Source: Ottelia alismoides (taxonomy: Eukaryota > Streptophyta > Magnoliopsida > Alismatales > Hydrocharitaceae). Taken from it: 64,000 bases of DNA. Shown here piece by piece: positions 12,420-22,900 of the stretch. The notes under the pieces are model-generated. The model did not search any database and was not told where the DNA came from. It worked only from the letters and a program-made list of their open reading frames with translations. The stretch spans positions 99,617 to 163,616 of the forward strand of contig JAZKJV010004147.1 in the NCBI GenBank assembly GCA_037367405.1, read 5' to 3'. Positions within the stretch are counted from its first letter, which is position 1; every line of letters starts with the position of its first letter. A program made the position numbers and the translations under genes.

Positions 12420-12570
12420 TTGTTTCTCATCTGAGGGAGATGATAACTCATGTTGCCAGCACTACTACAGGTTCCTCACATGTCGCAACAGCTCCAGAGC
12501 CTCTTCATGCTCCTCATATATAGCATATGCTTTTACTAGTTGTATCAGGGCAGATATGACAGGGTAGAAC

Positions 12571-12858
12571 ATGGACTCTGGTGCTTCTCACCATATGTAT
12601 GGAGACAAAGCACAATTCCATTCTTACATACCTATACCCCCCGGTAGATGGGTCGCCATTACGAATGGGATTTACTTATCGATTACAAGACATGGGAAGG
12701 TGCATTTGACGCCATCCATGCGCCTGCGGAATGTTTTATATGCTCCTGATTTTCAAATGAATTTACTTTCTATTAGTCAAATCACGAAGGATTTGCATTG
12801 TTGTGTCATTTTTGACCTATATACTCTTGTGTTTCAGACCATACTCACGGCAGGGTGA
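12571..12858 (+). pseudogene. Copia aspartic protease fragment
   Basis: The 95-codon frame begins MDSGASHHMY, which is the copia retropepsin active-site motif (D-S/T-G) preceded in the family by a Trp. The downstream LYAPDFQMNLLSISQ is the usual hydrophobic end of the protease domain. In an active element this domain cleaves the Gag-Pol polyprotein. The frame stops just before the GAG-pre-integrase region, so this is a fragment. Confidence 0.85.
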
Positions 12859-13440
12859 TTGGACATAGCCGTGGGAAACAGGGGCTCTATAGATTGGTCA
12901 AGTCTCCTCATGTTGGTGCCTCTACTATTCTCACTGGAACAATCTCGCTATACTTGTGGCATCTTCGATTTGGCCAACTTCCTCTGCAAAAGTTGTGTCA
13001 TGTACTCCCATAGATTTCCTCGCGACCTACCTTCCAATGTGAGGCTTGCCAGCTTGGGAAGCATCACCACCCTTCTTCTCCGGATCGTCGAAGTCATGGT
13101 AGTACTTAGTTAGAGTTTATTTACTTAGCTATTTGGGGTCTTAGTCGTGTTCCTGATCACCCGAGATGTTGTTTTTATCTTGTTGTTGTGGATGACTACT
13201 CTAAGCTTTCTTGGGCATGTTTGTTAAAAAAACAAGTCTGGAGCTAGGACAGTTACTAAATCATTTATTAATGAAGTAAAGAATAGTTTTCTGCTACTAT
13301 CAAGTTTTTACGCTCGGACAATGTCTTAGAGTTCTGCACATTACATCTATCTGACTTCCTCATATCTCTAGGCATCGTACATCAGACCTCGTGTGCCTAC
13401 ACATCCCAGCAGAATGGTGTCACCTTTATTTACTTGATAT
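12859..13440 (+). pseudogene. Copia GAG-pre-integrase and integrase core remnant
   Basis: Across shifting frames one reads LYLWHLRFGQLPLQKL (zinc-binding pre-integrase region), then VVDDYSKLSW near 13185-13215, LRSDNVLEF near 13310, and HQTSCAYTSQQNGV near 13379-13425. These are the landmarks of the copia integrase core, whose catalytic Asp and following NGV motif are visible. Stops and frameshifts separate them. Confidence 0.75.
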
Positions 13441-14429
13441 GACCAGGACCCTTTTCATCTAGAGTCATGCTCCTCACTCTTTTTGGAGTAAAGTGGTTCG
13501 CATTGCTTGCTACTTGGTAAACAACATGATGTCTCAGTTTAGGAGAAAAGGTATCGTTCTCAATTGTATTTCCTGAGAAGGGCATGTTCTTCCTTTGACC
13601 CTGAGTGTTTGGTTGTGGTGTCTTTGTTCACAATCTGATGCCTAGTTGTGACAAGCTCTCTCATCGAGATGTCAAGTATGTCTTTGGAGGCTGCTCTCAT
13701 ACCTAGAAAGGGTATTGTTATTTTGATTCACTCTGACAAAAATATTTTGTCAGTGATGATGTCACCATCTTTGAGTCAACTATGTATTTCTCTCCTACAG
13801 GTAATAGGTTGGATCCAGCTGATTCAAGCGAGGAGGTATACATGCCTCATATGCCTGTAGTACCACAAACACCTCCAGTGCCTCAACCACCTCCACTACC
13901 TCTACCACCAGCTCCAGTACCTACATCTGCTCATGTGGCTATCCATGTACCACCACCCAGTACCTTGGCTTAATTCTTGTCACGTGTGTTTGTTCGCAGG
14001 CCTCGCATAGTCCCCCTTGCTCATGTGTCTTTCCCATCATCCAGCGCGCCCCAGGGATGTAATGAGCACATTGTTTCTACTGATGGCACTAGTGATTTGT
14101 CTATGCAATAGGATTCTTACAGGATAAGCAGATGCCCTCTTAAGAGGGTAGCTTACAGGCTCAAGAGGAGGTTGATGATATAAATGTGCTTATTGCTCTG
14201 TGGAAGCAGAGACGTATTTGTGCTACATATCCTCTTGCAGCCCATGTCTCCTTGGACCGACTCTCAAAGGACTTCAAGAGATTTGTCATGGAGCTATCAA
14301 CCGTGGAGATACCATAGACATACCAGGAGGCCATAAAGGGCAGCTAGTGGTGGCTTGCCATGGGGGAGGAGATGATCATACTGCAGTCCTGCGGCACATG
14401 AATCATTATTACAGCTCCTACAGGAGCAT

Positions 14430-15240
14430 ATGTTGTTGGATGCAAGTGGGTGTTTACGATGAAGCACTGAGTAGATGGCAGTGTGGATCACTACAAGGCG
14501 AGACTTGTGACTCATATGTTCCCCAAAACATATGGGAAGGACTATCAGGATACCTTCTCTCCAATAGCTCAACATTCGATGCTATGTATTCTTTATAGTG
14601 ACCTGCAGGAGGAAGTCCACATGAAGCAACAACCGGGGTTCGTTGATGAGGGGGAGTGTCGGAAGGTCTGCAGGCTTCACAAGGCGATCTATGACCTGAA
14701 ACAAAGTCCAAGAGCATGATTCCAAAAACTCTTGGATATGATAAAGCAACATGAGATCGATTATTGATCATTCACTATTTGTTCAGAGGACTCAGAGAGG
14801 TACAATTGCCATACTTTTTTATGTTGATGACATTATTGTTACAGGAGATGATGAGCAAGGCATCCAGGCTGCTGAGAATTTTCTAGGTCAGCAATTCGTG
14901 ACTAAGGACCTTGGCAATCTACGCTACTTCCTTGGACTAGAGTTTGTCGGGAATCAACGAGATATGGTGATAACCCAGAGGATGTACATTACAGATCTTC
15001 TCTTTGAGATGAGCATGGCAGATTGCAGACTTGCTACTACTCCCATGGACCCGAGCATGAAGCTAAATGACGATGACACTAAGGAGGTAGACAAGAGGAG
15101 GTACAGGAAACTCATTGGGAAGCTCCTATATGTGACAATCACCAAGCCATATATATTCGTTGCAATAAGCAAAGTGAGTCAGTTCATGGAGCAGCTGAGA
15201 CAGGCACATATGGATGCATTCCATATAATTCTGAGGTATC
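14430..15240 (+). pseudogene. Copia reverse transcriptase, largely readable but broken
   Basis: The segment starts with the linker motif CKWVFT..DGSVDHYKARLV, then YGKDYQDTFSPIAQ. A small deletion removes the first catalytic block, and the sequence resumes at DLQEEVHMKQQPGF and IYDLKQSPRA. A second frame (14751-15410, 219 codons) contains the catalytic YVDDIIVTGDD motif, then DLGNLRYFLGLEF and the connection region. The enzyme would copy element RNA into cDNA. At least one frameshift near 14720-14750 and the deletion make it inactive. Confidence 0.85.
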
Positions 15241-15289
15241 TGAAGACCTCACATGGCATTGGTATTTTAATTAGCAAAGGGACATCCCT

Positions 15290-15635
15290 TGTCGTTGTAA
15301 AGATGCAGATTATGTGGACTGTCCCAAGGATAGGAAGTCCACCTATGGCTTTGCAGTGTTGTTCATTAGGGGTTACTTGTTGTCATGAAAGAGCAAGAAA
15401 CAGACAGTAGTCACCAGATCCAGGTGCAGAATCAGAATACAGAGCCATGGGACAAGCTAGTATAGAAATGATGTGGATCAGATCGTTTCTTACTAACCTA
15501 GCAGTTGAGGTGGCTCTTCCCATGCACCTCCAATACGATAATCAGGTTTACTTCTTTATTGCCAACAATCCAACCTTCCATGAGAGGACTAAGCATATTG
15601 AGGTAGATTGTCACTGCACTCGAGATATGATTTAG
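15290..15635 (+). pseudogene. Copia RNase H remnant, split by a transposon
   Basis: Family landmarks are visible as YVDCPKDRKSTYGF (frame shifted), then 15447-15635 with LQYDNQ and FHERTKHIEVDCHCTRDMI. The reading continues after the insertion as KGLISTTHVSSGDHTANV at about 16543-16590. The split at DMI is exactly where the hAT-like element sits. Confidence 0.8.
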
Positions 15636-15638
15636 AAA

Positions 15639-16536
15639 TAGGGATGAAAACAAATGTGAATATATTTGTATCTGATCCGCTATCATATTCGTTTTATACA
15701 TATTTTGACATTCGTATTCGTATTTGTTTTAAAATGGATGTGGATATGGATCACCTTGACATTCGCTAATATTCGTATTCATATTCATATATTCACTTCC
15801 ATACATTAGTATAGTAATGAATTTATTTATAACTAAGCGGCAATATTTTATGATTGCATTCACCATTATTGATATAATTATTATGAAGTTACTATATATG
15901 TTAGGGAAAAGGGAAGCTACACCAGGGGGTGCAGCTAACTAGCTACACCCAGCTATTTTTCTCATTAGTTTTTTGATTTTTTTGAAGGAAACTTATGGGA
16001 GATTTATTTAATTAATTGTGTGGAATATGTGTTTCAAATTTCATGTAAAACAAATACTCCTAACATACCCATCTAGATATGGTCAATTTCAATAATTCTG
16101 AAACCGTTAAAATGTGATATCCTTGATGGAGATGATAGAAATGTCGAATTTAGTTGCAATTGGTATGATATCATGGTAATATATAGTGATTTAAATCCTC
16201 CTATGTTTTATTTCAAAAACACAAAAAATCAATGAAAAAAATGGCCGGGTGCAGCTAGTTAGCTACACCCCCGGTGCAGCTTCCCCAACCCCTATATGTT
16301 ATATCTATTTTATGTGTAAATCATCCTAAACATGTATATTTTAGTTAATCTATTAAATATTTATGTAATTATTTGTATCTAATTAGTATTCATTTTACAT
16401 CCGTATTTGTTTTTAAGGATATGGTAGCACATTGTTTACCTCCATCAGTATTCGTATATGCATTTGTATTCATATTTTAAAATAGATGAGGATATATACC
16501 TATATTCATATCAGGATCTGATCGTTTCATTTCCTA
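15639..16536. mobile_element. hAT-like non-autonomous element in copia RNase H
   Basis: The ends are inverted: TAGGGATGAAAAC on the left and, reverse complemented, TAGGAAATGAAAC on the right. The flanking octamers TTTAGAAA (15631-15638) and TTCATAAG (16537-16544) both derive by one or two changes from TTCAGAAG, the expected codons at this RNase H position. This supports an 8-bp target duplication. The interior is AT-rich with repeated ATTCGTATTC-type strings and has no ORF. Without the nested MITE it is about 500 bp. Confidence 0.7.
15904..16292. mobile_element. Mutator-type MITE nested in the hAT-like element
   Basis: A perfect 9-bp duplication TATATGTTA flanks it (15895-15903 and 16293-16301). 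Its imperfect inverted ends contain GAAGCTACACCAGGGGGTG and, reverse complemented on the right, GGAAGCTGCACCGGGGGTG, continuing through a shared GCTAACTAGCTNCACCC core. There is no coding capacity. Confidence 0.9.
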
Positions 16537-16682
16537 TTCATAAGGGTCTCATCTCCACTACGCATGTCAGCTCAGGAGATCATACAGCAAACGTACTTAC
16601 AAGGTCCTAGCCAGAGGGCTTTACCAGAGATGTTGTTCCAAGCTAAGCATAATTGACATCTATGCTCGAACCTAAGGGGGAG

Positions 16683-16825
16683 TGATGAGATATGAGTTAT
16701 CTTTTTATTTTATGTATTCTCTATTCTTTCTGTCCTCTTTATGTAATTTGTCCAACAGGTTTCTCCGTTTATATAAGAGACTGCTAGGGCCTCATGAATA
16801 TGCAAGTTATTGTTTTCCCCCAACA
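16683..16825 (+). repeat. 3' LTR of the plus-strand copia element (143 bp)
   Basis: It starts TGATGAGATATGAG directly after the polypurine tract and ends TTCCCCCAACA. A TATA region (CGTTTATATAAGAG) lies near 16768-16781. The 248 bp to the right, up to 17073, contain nothing recognisable. Confidence 0.85.
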
Positions 16826-18435
16826 AAAATAATAAAGAATCAATCCCTTCTATTCTATAGTTAGTTGGATGTTGAGAGATGGAATTTGGTCAACAATGAT
16901 TTTGTCACCATCAAAGATAGGAAATTACCAGGGTTGTTCCCCACCTAACTTATTACAAACTAACTTTTTGTTACATACTGGTGCAAAATTATCTAGATGT
17001 TGCATATTCATTTCTTCTATCCTATAGATAAGGAAAACGATTTAAGAATAATAATTAGCTCCTACTCAATTTATGTAGAGAGAAATGAATGAATTGTTTA
17101 TTCATGAGGTCCTACAGTGGAGAAACTTGTTTGGGCAAACTACATAATATAGACTGAAAGAAAAGAAAAATGTATAGAACTATAAAAAGATAAATAATAT
17201 CTCAACACTCCCCCACAAGATGGAGCATAGATATCAATCATGCTCAGCTTGGAATAGCATCTCTAGAAGGCCCTCTGGCTAGGGCCTTGGTGAACACATA
17301 TGTTGTCTATTCTCCCGAGTTGACATGAGAGGTGGAGATAAAACCCTTGTGAATCATGTCACGAGTGTATGCTCGATCCTTTCATGGAAGGAAGGCTTGT
17401 TAGTAATGAAAAGAGCAACATGGTTGTCATATTGGAGATGTATGGGAAGAGGCACATCAATAGCTTGGTCAGTCAAAACGAATCTGGCCTACATCATCTC
17501 CGTACTGCCTTTGCCATGGCTCTATACTTTCCACTCGACCTGGTAACCAATGTATACTTCTTGCTCTTCCATGACACTAAAAAGCTCCCTATGAATACTA
17601 CAAAACATGAGGTAGACTTCATGTCCTTGGGACGTCCTATATAATCAGAATAAACGACCATGATATGCTTTTAGATACCTTAGAATCATATGGGATGCAT
17701 CCAAATATGCATGTCTAGGTTGCTCCATGAACTGGCTCACTCGTCTTGTTGTAAAGAATATGTCTGGCATGGTGATCTTGACATATAGGAGCTTCCCAAT
17801 GAGCTCCCTATATCTCCTCTTGTCTACCTCCTATGTGCCGTCATCACAAAACTTTATGCTCAAGTCCATGGGAGTAGTGGCAGGCTTGCAATATGCCATG
17901 CATGTCTCAGAGAGAAGATTGGTAATGTACTTCCTCTAGGTCATAACAAGACCTTATCGGTTCCTGATGAACTCAAGTCCAAGGAAGTTATGTAGATTGC
18001 CAAAGTCCTTGGTTACAAACTATTGAGCAAAGACATCCTTATTTGCATCAATGCCATGCGTATCATCCCAAATGTAACAAACCAATATAGCAGATGCACC
18101 TCTTTAAGTCCTCTGAATGAATAAGAATGATCAACAATCGATCTCATGAACCCATGCTTCTCTATCCGAGAGCTTTTGAAACCGTGCTCAACGACGCTTC
18201 TTAAGGTCATAAATAGCCTTATGAAGTATACACATCATATGCCACTCCCGCTCACCAGCAAACCCTGGCGGCTCCTGCATGTAGACTTCCTCATGCAAGT
18301 CATCATACAAAAACGTGTTCTTCACACCAAGCTGATATATGGGCTAGTCACGTGTCACTACAATAAAGAGAAGGATACATAGTGTGGAATGTCAAGCCAC
18401 TGAAGAGAAAGTATCCTTTAGTCCACCCCATACAT

Positions 18436-18765
18436 CTAGGTGAACCCACGCGCCACAAGCCTAATCTTATAGCGATCTATGCTGCCATCTGCTCGGTGCT
18501 TCACCATGAACACACACTTGCATCTCACGACAAATGTCCTTGTAGAAGTTGTAATAATGCTCCACATGCCACATGATTGTAAAATGGTCATCTCCTCCTT
18601 CATGACAGCATGCCACTGATTATTATGTATCGTCTCCTGATATGTTTGTGGTATCTTCACGGTTGATAGCGCCGCGACAAACGGAACTCGACTGGGGTTG
18701 TAGATCGATCTGAACGAGTCTATACAAGCATGTAGAGGATTGGCTATACGTGTATATCCATACAA
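18436..18765 (-). pseudogene. Copia integrase-RT linker and RT start, minus strand
   Basis: The 109-codon frame contains the conserved run WHAVMKEEMTILQSCGMW, then CKCVFMVKHRADGSIDRYK and RLVARGF. These are the hallmarks of the start of copia reverse transcriptase. Downstream RT pieces (about 17650-18220, minus) are visible only in fragments such as EKHGFMRSIVDHS. Confidence 0.8.
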
Positions 18766-19176
18766 CCATCACCTTCAATCTGGGATACGCGTGATGGCCT
18801 TGGACACGTTCTAAAAGTCTAAAACCCCTTCTCCTGTCAAAATAAGACCGAAAAAGGGCGGCAAAAAAACAAAAAAAATCACTAATGGGGATCATGTTTG
18901 ATCCCTAGATTACACCTAAGTCCTTAAAAGGCCTCAATGTCAAGTTGTGATGGCAAAGAGGGCCCAATGAAGGGTTGGAGGTACATAAGTGACTTGGGTG
19001 ACGGCACAATGTGACCAAAGATGATCTAAGCGGAGGTAGGTGCCCCTGGCAATGCTGTTAGGGCCCTAAGGAGGCTTGGCGGCGATGATAGGGGGGCGTG
19101 AGGGTTGTTGGCAGCATCGAGGCCTTCATGGAGGCCTAGCAGCGACGAGGTCTCCTTGATGATGCCCCTTTTGCAT

Positions 19177-19377
19177 GGCCTCAAATTTCAGCGAAATTCG
19201 GTCGAATTTCTGTCGAGTATCGATATCCAGTCGAAATCGAAATTCGACTGAAATGACCGAAATATGGAGGACCTAGTACAAAAAATGACCGAAATGACCG
19301 AAATTCCAGGTCGAAATTCCACCGAAAATCTGTTTTGGTCGATACCGAAATGGTGACCGAAACCGACATTTAAGGCC
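19177..19377. repeat. Palindromic MITE-like insert in the minus-strand copia
   Basis: A dense run of CGAAAT/ATTTCGG motifs in both orientations is bounded by GGCCTCAAAT on the left and ATTTAAGGCC on the right. CCCTTTTG appears close outside both ends, but an exact target duplication is not clear. It has no coding potential. Confidence 0.45.
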
Positions 19378-19925
19378 TTGCCCTTTTGACGTGTAGGAGA
19401 TGAGGAGGATGGAGGTGATGGTGGGGTAGGGCATGAGGTACAAGAACTTCGGTCTAGGACCATTGCTTTGATATCATGTGGAGAGAAACAAATGAATTCT
19501 TTATTCATGAGGCTTTACGATTCTCTTATATAGAGGAGAAACATGTTTGGGCAAATTATATAATATAAACTGAAAGAAAAGAAAATACAAAGAAGTATAA
19601 AAAGATAAATAATATCTCAACAGTTTAATAATTTCATGCTTGTTGCTTTTCTTCGTCATCAATGTTTTAATTATTAATAGCTATTCTCCATCACATAAAA
19701 GAGTTTGCTAACCATAAATAAATTTATGTTTACAGTCCACGTTCCCTGTGCTCTTTAACATAAAACAGAAACTTTAAGTTACGTATGCAATTACTTCTTC
19801 AAAATTATTTGTTGTACAGCTTTTTTTCCAGACAACAAAACAGTATCAATTTGACAATTAAACATGATGTGTATGCGTGAGCGTGAGAAGACAGAGATAG
19901 GGGGTATGAAGGGAGAGCAACTTAC

Positions 19926-19981
19926 TGTATCACTAGTTCCAAGACTAATTGCCAGATCACCGGGACTATTAAGAGTCAATC
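19926..19981 (-). CDS. XK2: XK2 exon 5 (56 nt), isolated between transposons
   Basis: It encodes (G)[18 protein letters not shown], the second ATP/phosphate-binding segment of the family. The acceptor is CTGTAG, the donor GTAAGT, and the phase matches exon 4 exactly. The next codon in homologues is Val, to be supplied by an exon outside the window. Confidence 0.9.
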
Positions 19982-22900
19982 CTACAGTATAAATAATATT
20001 TGTGTCAATAGAGATGTTCGCATGCACAGCATTTGGCCAACATAGAAAGAATAGTATGCTACAGAAGTAATACGAATAAGCTAATATTCAATCGAGATGG
20101 TTTTTTAAAAGGGTAAATTACAATTTGGGTCCTCATCTATGGGTCCGATCTCAGAATGGGTTCCGATCTTAAAATTGTAACGATTCGAGTCCCAAGGCCA
20201 CTAATGTAATGAACTTTTTAGGGCTAATGACGAGTATGCCCTTGTTTAAAAGTTGGAACCCAACCCACATTCCCTTCCCAACAAGGGCATATTCGTCATG
20301 AACCCCAAAATTTCCATTTCTTAAATGGTCCTGGGACCCGAATCGTTACAATTTAAAGATCGGGACCCATTCTGGGATCGGGCCCATAGATGAGGACCCA
20401 AATTGTAATTTACCCTTTTTAAAACACAGAATACGCACAATGGAAAAATATTCAATATTCGGTCAATCAAAGAGGATGCTAAGTTCAAAGCTACCTATCT
20501 CCATTTGGTTGAACGTGTTCTCGATATTAGGGAAAAAACAGTTTTGAGGCATGCTAGCAGTCCATTAGATATAACCAGTTGGAGGTGGAAAGTATTCCAA
20601 TTGAGTTACAAGCATATATAATGGACATGGCCAGAAAAGAGAGGAGACTGTCTTGGGGAAGATTCTGATAGAATTGACAGCGAGAATAGTAAAAGGTCAA
20701 TATCCTCGGATTTTGACTTTAACTTGAAGACAACACATGAGATAGGGAATTTAAAATGTAGATCACCTCAGCATAGAGGAGAAAAGAAAAAGGCTTCAAA
20801 ACAGACAGAGGAATAAATAAGACTTATAGACCCCGTTTCCAAGCCTCCCAAAAAATGATTAATGAGTACTATCATTCGGACTTGTCGGACTTATCATGGA
20901 ATTTATATTGATATCACCATTTCACATTCAAATAAGTTCAGAAGAATAAATAATAGATAAAGAAATAAAAATTTCTTTGCTGCTTAATATGGAGCAAGTT
21001 TTTGTTATTTCTCTGCTGCCAATAAAATTTGGTTATTTTACCGAATCTCATTTGGTGGTTTCTGTGATACATGGGATAGATCAACTGGCCACCTACAAAA
21101 CCATTTGCTATTTTACTTTAGTGTGTGCTTCTTCTTCTCTTTTTAACCCGAAAGCTTCCTGTTTTCATCGTTTATTATGAGCATGTAATCAATACATATT
21201 ACAAAGAAGCTGTTGAGAGACGGGCAACAAGCTGCGCCGCCAATTCTTTTTGGATGGCAAATCCAATTCTTCGAAATACAACATCCATAAACCTGGAAAC
21301 CATAACATTATTATGCATAATTTTCTGGACCCTCTTAAGGAGCTCTACAGCTTCAGACGCCACGAACCCAAAGGTATCAAACCCGAAAGGGATGAAGACA
21401 TGTTAATTGTAAATACAAGCCTTCTCATGTTTAGCAACTTTGGCTGAGGCAGCTTTCTGTGCAGCGTATCCAGCTTTAACTTACTTTTTATCAGACCAAC
21501 TAATGGAGACACTCCAGTTAAATCAACACATGCATGTTTTCCTCCAGCTCAACCAAAAATTAAAACATCCGTTGGTCTGAGTGTGGATCTCCCCTCATCT
21601 TTGCATAAGAACTTTTGAGATCTGATCTTGAAGGGTTAGCAGAGGGTACAGATATGAATCAATAGCTGTTAGGAGGAGATTTTAATAGTGTTATACACAG
21701 ATATGAAAGATTGGGGCGGATATGATGATACTGCTGCTACTGATTTCAGGGAAGCAAGACATTGTTGGACTCATAGAACTTTTATCTCATTGGAAATTCT
21801 CTTAGTTGGTGCAACAATCAATTAGGTGCTGATAGAATTCATGAAAGATCAGACAGATGTTTCATGAATGCTTGCTTTAGAATTAATATACAGATCATCT
21901 AATATAGAAGAGTACTGTCTCATTATTCAGCGATAATGATCAAAATCAAACACGACAGTTATTTATCTTTCTTGTTGGAGTATGAGTTATGTGTCATTCA
22001 TATATAAGATGGGTAAATGGATCACTCCAGGATCCATTTACCACATCCCAGTGTTTAGTCACACATCTACCAGTGGTCCAGTGGTGAGACTTGGAGGGTA
22101 TGTAGAGGCTATATAAGAAGCCCCAGATCCCCCTGCATCAGATGAGAAAGTGCAATGCATACATCAACCCTTTAAGATGTTCTCCAGTGGTTTCATCCCA
22201 CTCCTTTGGGAGTAGGGCTCCACATTAAAATTCAAATGTTCAATATTGTTTCTATTCCTTTATTTCTTTGATACGCTTACGCATTATATTTTCTAACATG
22301 GTATCAAAGCGGGTTCGATTCTCGAGGTTTTTTAGTTCTTTATTTTTGTTTGAGATTCGATTCAATTATTGTTCGTTATTAAAGATCATTTTTATGAAGC
22401 TATATTCATGGTTTGTCCAAGTTACGAGAAATTTTGGGATATCTTCAAAAATCCTAATTTCCGTATGTTTGAAGATTCCCTCCTGAAGATCCATGAAATT
22501 TTAGAATTCCAGCCAGGAACCCTAGATCTAGTTTCCCTCCATACCGCAGGGACCCTCCAGACCGCATCACAGGTGGCCGCATCTCCTTCATCAGCCTCGC
22601 GTACCTCCAGGTAAAGGCATCACCTTCCTGACGGTTCCTTCTCCAAGTCTTGCATTTCCAAGCGAAGGTTCCTTTCCAGGCAGGCATCTCTAAGTCTTGT
22701 AGGTCCTCCAAGCAAAGGTTCCTTCTTCAAGCATCGCAGATCTGGCGCGTGAGTCGAAACGGCGATGACGTGACCTCCACGAAGCCCCTACTCCATGTAG
22801 TATGTACGCGAGCCCTACTTGTTGGAAATGCGAGCCCACGGCGAGCCATTATGCAATAAAGGTTATTGCAATTCACTCCTTAATCTGAAATGAAGAATAC

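Larger units (their letters stand above)
12420..16825 (+). mobile_element. Decayed plus-strand Ty1-copia element with short 3' LTR
   Basis: Copia domains occur in the canonical order: protease, GAG-pre-integrase, integrase, reverse transcriptase, RNase H, then a polypurine tract (16674-16682, AAGGGGGAG) and a 143-bp 3' LTR (16683-16825). No plus-oriented 5' LTR was found; instead the left end abuts a minus-oriented LTR of the same family. Frameshifts and small deletions break pol throughout, and a hAT-like element splits RNase H. Confidence 0.85.
17074..19622 (-). mobile_element. Internally deleted minus-strand Ty1-copia element
   Basis: The LTRs are 19477-19622 (5', 146 bp) and 17074-17207 (3', 134 bp), both minus. 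The primer-binding site is the complement of TGATATCAAAGC at 19465-19476. The polypurine tract reads CTTGTGGGGGAG on the minus strand beside 17207. The flanks ATTTA (17069-17073) and GTTTA (19623-19627) look like a 5-bp duplication with one change. The interior is only about 2.3 kb and holds the integrase-RT linker and decayed RT/RNase H, with gag, protease and integrase missing. It lies in intron 5 of the xylulokinase gene, 303 bp from exon 5. Confidence 0.85.
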
